The position numbers and the translations under genes are program-made. Below are positions 1 through 10,613 of a DNA stretch of 64,000 nucleotides, piece by piece (the first letter of the stretch is position 1; every line of letters begins with the position of its first letter). The stretch is from Planoprotostelium fungivorum (lineage: Eukaryota > Evosea > Variosea > Cavosteliida > Cavosteliaceae): contig MDYQ01000099.1 of the NCBI GenBank assembly GCA_003024175.1, forward strand, positions 1 through 64,000, given 5' to 3'. The notes under the pieces were generated by a model. The model saw only the letters and a program-made list of their open reading frames with translations, was not told the DNA's origin and did not search any database.

Positions 1-2372
1 CTCCATTGAAAGTGGGACTCTTCTCTTCCCCCCGCAGAGACGCTTGAGTGGTAGACGCAAGCTCTGATGCCTGCCTTCTGTAATTCGACGGCCACATCTT
101 CACACTCTTTACGAGATAGACAGTAGATGATGCCAGATTCTTTTCCTACGGGGAGGTGAGAGGTTGATGATGAGAGAGACTCACTCCTTCCGTATTTCTT
201 GTTGATGAAAGTGCAGATGTCTTTGGTCACCTGTTCCTTCTTGCTTGACTTTGGTCTGACTTCGTACTGTACGAGGTGAGTCCATCTGGGTGCAAGAATG
301 ACAAGTGTGAATGAGATCCTCACGTATAGATTGGGTCGATTGAATGAAGATCGGAAGAAGACACAGTCGGAGGACAACCCCAAGATCTTCTTCACGTCTG
401 TCAATACCGTCGTCGTTGCCGTGGCCGTGAGGGCCAGAATGGGAACCCTCTCCAACTGTCTTCACAGACTTGAGCCCGAATTCTCTCTACACGTTCTCAC
501 CTCCTCAGTTGTCCCAATTTCATGTAATCGGGTCTGAAATCGTGTCCCCACTGTGAGCAGCAGTGAGCTTCATCGATGGCAATTCGACTGATGAGGGACT
601 TGGCAGCCAATTTCTCCAATTTTGACATGAGGCCTTTACTCTTGGAGATCTTCTCGGGTGTGACGTAGAGGAATTTGATGCGAGGCCTGGGAGACGAGAG
701 ATCGTCCATGATGGCCTTCGCCTTCTGCTTCGATATGGCTGAGGTCAGCATCTCCGCTTCGATCTCCAATGCCTTCAGGCTCATCACTGTCTCCGTCACC
801 AAATTTCATCGAGTTTTCATCGAGTTTTCATCGAGATTCACCTTGATCCTGGATGAGGGAGAGGAGGGGAGAGATGACGAGAGTGATACCCTGTTCGATC
901 AGTCCGGGTAGTTGGTAGCAGAGAGATTTTCCGGCACCCGTGGGCATGATGATGAAGACGTCCTTCTTGCTGAGAGTGGCGTTGATCACCTCCTCTTGAT
1001 AACCTCTCCAGCTGGATATTCCAAACACTCTCTGCCTCACCTCTGCCACCTTCTGACTCCACGAGAAGTTTTTCTGACAGAATTCAGCGACGTTTGATCC
1101 ATGTTCCCCACCTTCCAGTTGTTGCTGTTGGATAAGAGAGGATCCTGAGGTACATTTCTCTTGGGTGGAGGTGAAGTGATGACGGGTGCCTTGTCCAGGA
1201 TGGAGATCTGATGGAATGTCAGAGAAGAAGAGAGGACGAAGAATGACCTCGTCGTCTGAGCCATTCTCTTGATACCGTCGCGCCAGCTCGGCATCTCTCC
1301 GTGTGTCTAGCTGGAGTCTAAAACCAGCGGCAACGCTCTCCAGATCGTCCACCTTTTCTTGTGCCTTCTGCAGCTGATGCGTGTGTCAGAGGACAGATGG
1401 TGATGGTGCATCGTCACACCTCTTTCTTGGCTTCGGCTAATTCCGCCTCCACCTTCTGTAATTCTCTGTACGTGTGATCCGTGAGATCTACGGTTTCAAT
1501 GTCCTCTTCTTCTTTTCCGTGATCGTCTCTGAATGAATGGTCTCCTCCATTTGAGTGCAGGTGATATTCGTCGATCGATGGATCCATCACATGGTCGTAC
1601 TCATCGAAGAGAGATCTGTCTGGTGAATCTGGGCTCTGCGCTGTCCTATTGGGTGGTGGAGAGATGAAGGCCTCAATCTCCTCTGAACTGTCATCATCAG
1701 AGAAGTCCTTCTTCTGCCTCTTCCTAGGTGCTTCTTTCCTGGGTGGCTCGTTCTGGCTGGGTGCTGAATCGTTCGACAATTCGAGATCACCCAAGGAAAA
1801 GGAAGGGACCTCAGCAGCTGACGTTCTCAAAGACCTGATTTCGTCCGAGTCAAACGAATCAAGAGATCTGATGTCTCAATTAATCAAATGAGCTTCGATT
1901 GACATCACAACACAGATACAATGGACCAACGTCTCACCTCTTCACATTCACTTTTGAAGGTGATGGATCTCCAAAATCGAGGGATTTCTTCACTGCAAAC
2001 TTTTTCGAAAACGGTGAAGCCACTGATTCATCGATACGATGGACGTCCATGTTGAGGATACGGCTTGTTGTTGTTGGGGTGAATGTTCCTCGAAAGAGGG
2101 TCTTACCCAAGGTTCGCGGGGAAGTGCTGAAACCACTTTTCACCGTGTTGCTCTGTCTGTGAGCCCATCAGCTCAAACATCACAGCTGATCGACCTCACA
2201 TTGAGGTCGGATTCGTGAAGAAGTGATTGATAGACTTCTTTGGTTTGGACAGAGCGTCTTCATTATCGATATCGTCCGTGAGGTCCACGAGTGACATGTG
2301 ATCCACCTGTCCAGGTCTGTGGTTGAAGGTCGTGACGAAGGCGGGAGGTTTTCCTGGAATTGTGCGTCGCAT
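1..2372 (-). CDS. RecQ-family DNA helicase, 5' part (runs off the left edge)
   Basis: ATP-dependent 3'-5' DNA helicase of the RecQ (BLM-like) family, acting in recombination and replication repair in the nucleus. Read from the ATG at 2372. The first exon carries the basic segment KKSINHFFT, which resembles a PCNA-binding box, followed by a long acidic and Ser-rich low-complexity region and a coiled coil. The helicase core then starts near 1100 with the RecQ zero motif region, motif [14 protein letters not shown] near 930, motif [19 protein letters not shown] near 550, and motif [21 protein letters not shown] near 90-150. The remaining helicase motifs, the RQC domain and any HRDC domain lie outside the window. 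Several short introns interrupt the gene, for example 2159-2200. Family assignment is secure from the motifs; which RecQ paralogue it is cannot be told from this part. Confidence 0.9.
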
Positions 2373-2468
2373 TCGCAGAAGAGAGGAATCCGAGACGTCG
2401 ACATTCAGGAGGAGAACTCAGTTTAGTCAGGTTTTCCCATCATCACACACGAACACCTTCCTACACAC

Positions 2469-3072
2469 ATGGCTTCTTTCGATCTGAGCAACTTTGAACT
2501 GAGACCCTGGGGCTCATTCGGCGACCACAAGGAGTTCGTCCCTCCCAAGGATGCCCAAGAGGCCAGATCTAAGGGCGAGGCCAACCTCAGATACTACAAG
2601 GCGAACTACGCCGTCGTCGCCCTCGCCATCTACGGACTCACTGCGTGAGTTCCTCTTTTTCTTACGTCCCAACGATCGTTGATCATTTTTTGCAGTTGGT
2701 TCAGCACATACTTTACCATCGTCGTTCTGTTGACCGGAGCCGTTGGAGGAGTCCTTTTCTTCCTCAAGGATCTCGTTGTTGGAGGACACAAGGTCAACGA
2801 GACCGAGAAGGCTGGTGCCACCGCTGCCGTCGCTCTCCTCTCCCTCTACCTCCTCGAATCATTCTCCACCCTCATCTACGCCAGCGTCGTCGCCGCTCTC
2901 TGTGAGATGATTATATCTTCTTTCTTCATTTTTTGTGTGCCACAACGATCGTCTATTTTTCTGATGCGAATACACAGTGGTTGTTGCCCACGCCGTTCTC
3001 CGCAAGAACACCCTGAAGAACAAGGCTGCCAACCTGGCCACCGACGTCAAGGAGGATCTGAAGTCCAAGTAA
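2469..3072 (+). CDS. PRA1 family protein (prenylated Rab acceptor)
   Basis: Small membrane protein of the PRA1/YIP3 family, which binds prenylated Rab GTPases and works in ER-Golgi-endosome trafficking. Three exons (introns 2645-2695 and 2902-2977) give about 158 residues. The N-terminus has RPWGSFGDHKEF, followed by the family signature of an NLRYYKANYAVV block and four hydrophobic stretches arranged as two hairpins. The C-terminus is a Lys-rich cytosolic tail ending DVKEDLKSK. Length and topology fit the family. Strong use of C-ending codons suggests high expression. The divergent partner is the RecQ gene, whose start is only about 96 bp away, so the two share a promoter region. Confidence 0.85.
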
Positions 3073-3378
3073 ATCAACACGCACGGTTTACATGAACACA
3101 CGTTCAATACATTTAACGAAGACTCTTTCATCTTCTCATCCTCCATCTTTACGCCTCTGCATGAGATCTACGTCAGTTTCCTCTCACTATATCAGCGAGC
3201 GGATCGCAGAACGTCAACCGTTACACAAGACTGGGGTAGGACAACATGATCGAGGTTGATTCATTCAGAAGAAAGGGTAGAAATAAACCATGTTTTGAGT
3301 GTCGGTCATGGAGGATTTCTCTGTCGATCGTCACTGAAACCCTCAAGACAAATCAAAATCGGAATCTTCTCAACATAC
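3073..3378. other. Intergenic stretch between PRA1 and the F-box-like gene
   Basis: About 300 bp with no recognised gene. It holds the PRA1 3' end and the upstream region of the next gene. I see no repeat or RNA gene in it. Confidence 0.5.
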
Positions 3379-4949
3379 ATGGACATCCTTCATACAGCAC
3401 CCGATGTGCTACGAAAAGTCGTCTCTTATCTATCCCTCGAGGAGACGGTGGCACTGGTGAGTCCTCTTTCGAATCGGACCTGATCAATCTCAGTCAACCA
3501 CACATCCCATCTTACGAAGCATTGTCTTTCCCTTCTACCTCGAGAGAAGATTTCACACTGTTCGACTCGACCGCGATCATCTCTTCGATTGTCTCCTGCG
3601 ACCTCTCTTCTTCCGCTTTACAAAATCTCTGCACATCACCATCTTATACCGAGATCTCCCAACAGAGCTATCCATGCAGCAGCTTGATACGTTGAAAGAC
3701 ATGTTTCCTTCCTTAAATGAACTCAATCTCACCAGTCCAGTGGATGCCAAACAGATCATCAAAGGTCTGGGAGGAAGACATCTTCGCAAATTGTCACTGA
3801 ACCTCACCATTGGTAATCAAGTGAATTGCAGCACAGAGTGAATCCCACGCGCTCCATCTCATCTCACTCGAGCAGGGAGATCCTCGACCTGGTCTCGCAT
3901 CGACTGACACACATCGAGATCGGTGAGGATTCTCATTCAATCAGTCAGAGTGACGATGAGCAGGCGGAAATGGAATACCTGTCAAGATCTCCGAGCTTTT
4001 GGGAGATTGCACGGAGTTGGAAGAGTTATCTGGTATCGACATCTTCAATAGAGTACCTCTACTACAGAACAGGTGACATCATCAACATCATCCAGCATGA
4101 TGGCTGAATGAATGAGGTGGTCTAAGTTGAAGTCATTCCGGATGTCTGGCAGACAAAACGTGGATTCAGAGCAGTTTTTGCAATTTGCCTCCCACCACAC
4201 CAACGTCACTCGACTCGAGTGGTCCCTCAGAGACATTCCACTGGGTGACTTCTTTCCGCATCTAAACACGATCATCATCCAACACGATCGTGTGCTCGAA
4301 AACCTCCTCGTGCCCCTCCATAGTGGTGACGTCTACTTCATGATGCCATCCGTTGACGATCATCCACAGGGGCCATGCGACCCATCGAACACATCACGGT
4401 GGCCTCTGATATTCCCGTTCGAATCCCAGAGAATCTGAGACGCTTGACCCACCTCACCTCTTTCGTGTGAGAAGCATTTATCATCATCACCGCCACGGCT
4501 CAATCTGGTGCAGAGGAGCACCCGAGGACTTGATCCACTTTCCACCCCACGTGAAGGACATCACCTTTGTCAACGCCTACCTCGTCTTTCCCTTACACTG
4601 CTCCACCCACCTCGACAGGGTCACATACCGACCTAACGGCATGTACCGCATGGACTATCTGAGGGCCACCAAGGGTAAACCTCTCACGGGCCGTCTGTGT
4701 CAGATGGTCGTGCAATGGTTTCAACTCGAGAGACCTCCAGAGAGGGTGACCGCCGTGCTGGAGAAATGCACCATCTCCTTTCACAGGGAGGGAAGGATCG
4801 ATTGCGTCTTCGACGAGTACTACCCCATCGAACATGTCTTCTTTCAGATGAGAGGGGGAAAGATGATCTGCACGAAGGAGGCTGTACTGGAGATCGACAC
4901 AGGTGGGAGAATGGCTCGAACGAGTGACAAACATTTGCAGATTATTTGA
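3379..4949 (+). CDS. F-box-like protein with weak leucine-rich repeats
   Basis: Probable F-box-type adaptor, inferred from an N-terminal MDILHTAPDVLRKVVSYL segment followed by SLEETVAL, which matches the helical start of an F-box. A long region with scattered LRR-like lines follows (for example LRKLSLNLTI and VTRLEWSLRDIPLG). F-box proteins recruit substrates to SCF ubiquitin ligases. The start at 3379 was chosen because it opens directly on this motif. The first intron is GTGAGT...CAG near 3458-3494. Splicing around 3810-3930 could not be resolved to a single open frame by eye, so the middle of the model is uncertain. The C-terminal 160 residues (4467-4949) form one clean open frame. No homologue with a known substrate is recognised. 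Confidence 0.6.
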
Positions 4950-5073
4950 GCTTCACGAAGGAGAGGAAATGACGAGAGGGTAAAAGGTGGAAGAGAATGA
5001 TACAGAGAAGAGTGAAGAGAGAGTACAAGAGAGACGAAGATGAAGGAATGTAATGTATGATCATCGATCGAGT

Positions 5074-7200
5074 CTACAACTGGACGGATGGAAAGTTCTT
5101 GCTGATAAATTGCTTGAGCTCCTCTTCCAGCTTAGCGCTCTCACTCTTTCCCTCCGTTGTGATCTACTCCCTTCAGTCTCTTCCTCTCTCTCCTTCACTC
5201 ACCTTCTTGAAACCCGGAAGAGAAGAGATTGGCATCATCAGGTTGAAGCCCTCACTTGTTGGTGCCTTCGACTGTTCTCCCTTCAGTTCTCCACAATCAA
5301 TCATGATCATGGATGTTGATGAGACAGTTCATGAGAGAGTATGTTGATGAGATAGGATGTTGATGAGAGAGTGTATTCATGAGAGAGTATGTTGATGAGA
5401 GAGGATGATCTACGCACGGCTGAGCCATCAGAGACGGAGGAGAGGATCTTTCCAATCTCAGCTGGGGTGAGAGGCTTGGGTCCTCCGATGTTGATGACGT
5501 ACACATTCTCTCCCACTTGCTGTTGCAGCTCCTTGAATCGCTCCATCACCTGTTCCCTTCAGCCTCCCACACACACAAACAGAACAACATACCTCGGATG
5601 GGTTGATGGAGGAATACGTGTTACCAAAGAAGGGAGTGAACTCGGAGCCGTTGTAGCCGGCCAAGAAATATTGCAGAGATTGATTTCTGTTCAATTTGGA
5701 GACGGTGGGGAGGGCTCCCTTCTTGTCTTCCGTCAGAAATACGATGGCTGCGGGCTTCTCTGCTGTGCTCGATGCCTTCACTGGCTGAGTCACCTTCTCT
5801 CCCTCCCTACCATCATCAGTCACATCCACAGGGTGACCTCACTTTTGCTTCTCTACGAGGGAGTAGCCTGCGGGCTGAGCGGTGGAGAGGCGTGTGACAC
5901 CGCTGAGGGCACGAACGATTCCCTTGCTGGTCCAGAAGGTGTTGTGTGGGCTGACTAATTCGAGGCCGTATTCCTTCTATCGTCAACGTCTGTCGAGTGA
6001 GAGGCCTCACCTGCTTGTGGAGCAAGTCGTTGCCGAACACGAGCAAGTTCTTTCCTCCGACGTTGACTGTATCTGCGTTGACCAATAATCCATCCTGTCT
6101 CATCGTCAGCCACCATCATCATTAGAGGACAGATGATGATGAACGATTGATGATGAAGAGAGGTGATGATGAAGAGAGGTGATGATGTCACCTGGGTGTT
6201 CTTCGAGTAAACGGCGGAAGCGGCCTGCATGATGGCCTCTCTGGCGGCTGATGCGGAGACATCACCGACGATCAAGAGACGTCCGTTCTTTGCATCGAAG
6301 ACGGCGTAGCTGTCCTTATCTGATGGATTCACTCGTATATCCTTCGTCTCTCCTCTCACCTCCCAGATGGTTGTTCTTCAGGGCGGTGGCGATGTATACC
6401 AAGAGTTGGATGGGCTGCTCTTTTGGTGTTCTGAGAGGAACGGAGGGGAGGAGGTGGGACAGAGCGAGGTCCAAGCTGGGTGAGTCGGTCATGACTCGCA
6501 GGGGAACCTGAAAGGGGTCAGTCTGAGATGGAAGAATGGTCGATGTCACCTCGGCCCAGTGGTGAGCACCGACGGCTCCATCTCTGGTGAAGAGGTTGGC
6601 TCTTCCGATCTTGAGTCTGGCCTGTTTTGAATCAACATCGATACGTGTGATGTCGATATGGAAATGAGATCACCTCTGGGAAGACCTTCTTGTATTCGGC
6701 CTCCAATTTAGGGTTAGAAGTGCCTGCATTCAAGACGTGGAAGGGAAGAGAATCGACGGCCGGCTCTCTGTGGAGAGTCTTGGTCTTGCTATCTGCATTC
6801 GATCAGACCCGCCTCTTTCTCTCGCTGACTGACCGAATTTATCTGTGGCAAATTGGAGAAGACCTCTGTGGTGCAGATTACGGAATGATTCCTTTCTGGG
6901 GGAGACACGATGGGCAGAGAGGGCCGATTTGAGAGCGAGGTCATTACCGAGACGGTCGGTGGTGTACCAATCGTCACTCTCTACATTCCGTGGTTTCTGT
7001 TTCAGATGAGAATCTTCCAAACAAGGAGGATAGATTAGACTCACGATAGTTGATTTGATCTTCTGTCGTCTTAGGTCTGCGAGAGAGTGATAGCGTCTTG
7101 TGGTCACCTGTAAACTCGATTAGAAGATGAATGAAGAATGTCATATTACCGAATGGAAGGATCCATTAGACAATATCGAAGATGTCTGTCGTCCGAGCAT
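5074..7200 (-). CDS. ATP-PEPCK-like protein lacking the P-loop (probable mitochondrial pseudoenzyme)
   Basis: Homologue of ATP-type phosphoenolpyruvate carboxykinase, about 480 residues against the usual 530-540. About a dozen short introns. The N-terminus MLGRQTSSILSNG...TTRRYHS looks like a mitochondrial targeting peptide. Family landmarks can be followed along its length: an HRVSPRKESF block where the family has GRSPKDK; LFTRDGAVGAHH...PLRVMTD matching LFVVDAFCGA...VRFIT; and AIVFLTEDKKGALPTVSKL matching the VIFLT.D..GVLPPVS.L segment. Between them, where a real enzyme has GLSGTGKTTLS and the metal-binding GDDEHGW, this protein has only NVGGKNLLVFGNDLLHKQ followed by unrelated sequence. 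ATP binding and carboxykinase activity are therefore unlikely. A structural or regulatory role in mitochondria is my inference. Stop at 5074-5076. Confidence 0.75.
5318..5405. repeat. Intronic minisatellite in the PEPCK-like gene
   Basis: Units around ATGAGAGAGTATGTTGATGAG are repeated several times with small changes inside the last but one intron (5289-5417), making it about 129 nt, the longest of the gene. Confidence 0.75.
6121..6191. repeat. Short tandem repeat in an intron of the PEPCK-like gene
   Basis: GATGATGAAGAGAGGT-type units are repeated inside the intron that precedes the exon coding for LLVNADTVNVGG. The intron is about 97 nt because of it. Confidence 0.7.
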
Positions 7201-7279
7201 GGTCTTCTTCTTGAAGATGAAGATGCAACAGATCATCTCACGCGTCTACAAATCGATTTTATTTTTATTTCATTTTCGA

Positions 7280-9154
7280 TCACTTTGTAAGTAGGTCCTT
7301 CCAATACATCGTTCCAGACATCTCATTCAACCTGCTCCTCGTTCGAATGGCCGCAAATTCCTCCGCTTTCCCTCCCTCAAAGATGGCCGCCAGACTCAGC
7401 CCGGCCTTCACGTTGTCCGCGTGCCACACGTTCGATTCTGCGATCTGCCCTCCCTTCAGTCCCTCGTCTCTATTCTCCCTCACCGTCTTCGCCTTCAGAT
7501 TCAACTGATCCTCAGCCAATTCTAACGACTGATCAAACTCCTGCTCTCCCAGCCTTTCGATCTGGAACAAACTGTCCAGAGGTACTTCCATGGTGCAGGC
7601 CACCTTGACCTGTTGGCTATTCAATACGAGGAAAGTGTGGATGTTGCACTGACGTCTCTGAGGTACAGTTGATCGATGAGGGAGATGAATCTCTTCGCTT
7701 GGTCTGACTTTTGGTTCGTGAGCTTCGGTACGTTCAGAATGAAAACGGCCGCAAACTGTTTGGCTATGATGATGTAATCACTGGCACCTGCCTTGTTCAG
7801 TCTCTTCTCTCTCATTCATCTCATCGATCATCCACATCACATCATCCATCATCCACATCATCCAATCACATCATCCATCATCCACATCATCCAATCACTC
7901 TATGAATTGATTGTATCTCACCCAATTTGTTGTTGCACAGATCGTCGAAATCGAACCAAGCAATGTGTCTACCGTCTTTCATGGTGCCCATTCTGGGTAC
8001 AGCCATGGAGAAAGTGGAGAGATCGATCAAGGTGTCCTCTCTCACCATCTCGTACTGGCTCAACTCTTGGAAGAGTCGCTCGATCTGCAGAGGTGAGATG
8101 AATTATGATGGATGACTCACCTGCTTCTGGTTCTCTGTGTTGTTGGGGGAGAAGAAGACTCTGTGCTCTGGCTTCTCCGTTGTAGATAGACCCGTGCGGT
8201 AGTCTTTGCTGTCGAGGGCCACCACTTTTAATTTCTTAGAGAGTACCTTGGATGAGTTAGAGGAAGAGAGGAGAATGAGGAGAGAAAAGAGACTCACGTT
8301 CTTAAAGTCTCCTATGCGGTGAGCGTGCAGACCTGTCGTGGTTCAGATGATGGACGATGAGAGGTGAGAGACCTTTCGAGCATAAGTCTTCGACATTGAG
8401 ATTGGAAGTGGAGACGAGACAGAAGTCTTTCCTGTTCATCATCTCCTCTAAAACTTGTCGCATCAATATGGCGCTCGCTGTCGTCTGTGAGGTGAGGTCA
8501 TCGAGGGGATTGAACTCACCCACATCTTGCATCTGTATCTCATCGAGGCACAATACAGAGTGTTCGTCTGCCATATCACCAGCGATCTGTCTTGCATGAG
8601 CCCAATTTGTGAAGACCATGGGGGAATGAATCACCTTCTTCATCAGTTCTGGACCCTTCAGAGATCTCTGTGAGTCTTTCCTCGATTGCCACATTCTGTT
8701 CTGAATGTCTTCCATAAATTGGTCGTAGTGGACCAGCCTTGAGGGAGCTAACTGCGACCTATTACATCTCGTTGCATGATGAACGTGGGTACCTCCTTGG
8801 CTCTGTTGATAAACATCTTCATCAACATTGTCTTTCCTGTACCAACGGGTCCATAGATGTACAGTCCTTTCTTTGTTCTGCGACTTTTGTTCTTTAATTG
8901 ATCGAGCAGAGTATCTAAACTCTTTGCCACCTATGCAATTCAGCATCACACATGGATCATCAAGGACCAGACCACACCTTCTTCTGAGCTAAGTCTTTCT
9001 CCAATTCACCACCCCACGTAGAGGATAGATCAGTCTGTATGACGCCTGTGCTCTCCTTTCCAGATGCAAAGTGTCGACTCGACAGACAGAGAGAAGTTCT
9101 ATTCCATGATGTGTGAGCAATCACGTTAGGGCGTAGGTTTCTGAGGGAGATCAT
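7280..9154 (-). CDS. AFG1L: AFG1L/ZapE-type mitochondrial AAA+-related ATPase
   Basis: Member of the AFG1 (LACE1) / bacterial ZapE family of mitochondrial ATPases, which act in turnover of respiratory-complex subunits. The start at 9154 gives MISLRNLRPNVIAHT...RHFASG, a typical mitochondrial presequence. Walker A is IYGPVGTGKTMLM near 8830. Walker B is VLCLDEIQMQDVG near 8545. The family segments WFDFDDLCNNKLG, ASDYIIIAKQF, FILNVPKL and AKRFISLIDQLY follow in order. About 470 residues. An unusually long intron of about 125 nt (7796-7920) carries a minisatellite. The PEPCK-like gene, also predicted mitochondrial, starts only about 80 bp downstream on the same strand. Confidence 0.9.
7824..7905. 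repeat. Intronic minisatellite (CATCATCCA family)
   Basis: A unit of about 28 bp built from CATCATCCACATCATCCAATCA is repeated about three times inside an AFG1L intron. Confidence 0.8.
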
Positions 9155-9204
9155 GTTGCCAAAGGTGAGAGGCGATGCCGGGAAATTATTCGCGTTTTTG
9201 GCGT

Positions 9205-9226
9205 GAAACTGCGCCAGCGCAGTTTC
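9205..9226. promoter_or_regulatory. Perfect palindrome in a divergent promoter
   Basis: Arms GAAACTGCGC and GCGCAGTTTC are separated by two bases, lying between the AFG1L start (9154) and the folate-receptor-like start (9320). An E2F-like TTTTTGGCG lies just upstream (9195-9203). A role as a dimeric transcription-factor site or hairpin is inferred only from symmetry and position. Confidence 0.5.
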
Positions 9227-9319
9227 CTGTGGAATCTACATCCATCCCTTGGTCGGGCGCTGTTTCATTGTTTTACCTTGCCCCCTCACGCATTCCACAG
9301 CTGCACACTGACAACTAAC

Positions 9320-10087
9320 ATGAGAGTACGAACCATCGTCCCCCTCTTCTTCGCTCTGGCTGTTCTTGTTTCCGCTCAGGATGATACCAATTCAGAAGCA
9401 GGAACATGCATCAACAAGGTCAGAACACAGGCACCTCGCAGTGTGAGTCTATATCATCTTCCTCTGACGGACACTTACATTATGTAGAACTCAAACTGTG
9501 GATGGTATAACGATTATGCTTGCTGCACCCAATACGATACATTAGGATATGACTACAATAACGTCAGAGACTCTGGATGTGCTGGCCCCATCGACGGAAG
9601 GTAAAACTGTCCCTCAATTTTTCGGCCTCTTAAACGCGTAATCTGTTTGATCGCCGTTTCTTCTCCCAACAGCAACACTCAATCCCCAACAGATGCACCG
9701 ACTACATTATCCTGACAGACTGTGCTCTGGCTTGCTCTCCCAACATCACCAGCACGATGGTTGGTACTACCCCTCAAATTCAAATCTGCTCGAGTCTCGC
9801 CGACACCATCTGGAAGAAATGCAAATGTGAGATTGGTTGTAAAATCATCTTCTTTATTCTGACGATGGGCAGACAGTTCAGTCAAGGAGTGGACCAAAGG
9901 AGTCTGCGTGGCTCTGAACACTGTCTTTGACAACTCCACCGATTTTGTCGAGAACTCTCTCAACATGATCTACTACAATGGAACAGACACAACGCAGTGC
10001 TGGAACGCTGCAGTTCTTGCCGCACCTTCGCTTGTACTCTTATTTGGGGCCTTCTTTGCACTTCTGCCCGTTTTCCTCACTCTTTAA
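9320..10087 (+). CDS. Folate-receptor-like Cys-rich surface protein
   Basis: Secreted or GPI-anchored protein of about 194 residues in four exons (introns about 9442-9486, 9601-9692 and about 9828-9873). The signal peptide is RTIVPLFFALAVLVSAQ. The spaced motifs NCGWYNDYACCT and CTDYIILTDCALACSPNIT match the folate receptor/riboflavin-binding family pattern (W..NACC ... C...CLYECSPN). Further Cys residues follow (QICSSL, KKCKY, GVCVAL, TQCWN). The C-terminus AAVLAAPSLVLLFGAFFAL is a hydrophobic tail fitting a GPI signal or a membrane anchor. The second intron has two possible acceptors: the nearer one gives an early stop, so I use the one at 9692. Ligand binding is not established; the fold assignment rests on the Cys spacing. 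Confidence 0.65.
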
Positions 10088-10613
10088 ATACACCTCTAGT
10101 ACTTTGCCAGACTCGCACATGAAATACCATTCTCTATGCATTGAGTTATGATACAAGTGCACCTGGCGCAGAAAGATAAATATTAACTGACAGAAGAAAC
10201 ATAGCGTAGATGGGAGCTGGTACTGTTCTCATTTGTTCATTTCTTTTTTGTTACACAATCCCAGTTTCAGTTGCCCTGATGACGCTACTCATCACAGCAC
10301 AGATAGAATATCATCACATCACCATCATCAGATCTTATCCTTCGTATGATACCCGACGGGCGGAACCGAAATGTGAGCGAAAGTGGGCCATCTCCAGCCA
10401 ACATAGAAGATATGATCACACAGAATGGAGACGCCTAGAGAAGAAGCTCAGAAGACCTCTTCTTCTGTCACCTCTTCACGATAAAGTCGCAATCTGTCTA
10501 CGTTTCGGAGAGGCGCGTTCCGTTCGCAGATTTTGAAGATCTCATTCTTTGCCACGACCAACAGGCGTCAGCATCTAGAGGCGAAGGTTTTTACCAACAG
10601 ACACATACATTAG
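10088..10613. other. Intergenic region without recognised gene
   Basis: Holds the 3' flank of the folate-receptor-like gene and the 5' flank of the GDP-mannose pyrophosphorylase gene. A 108-codon open frame at 10210-10536 has no recognisable domain and an unnatural composition; I do not call it. Confidence 0.5.

Noticed and set aside
10210-10536. 108-codon open frame between the folate-receptor-like and GMPPB genes
   Set aside because: No domain, odd composition, and no similarity to the codon use of the neighbours.
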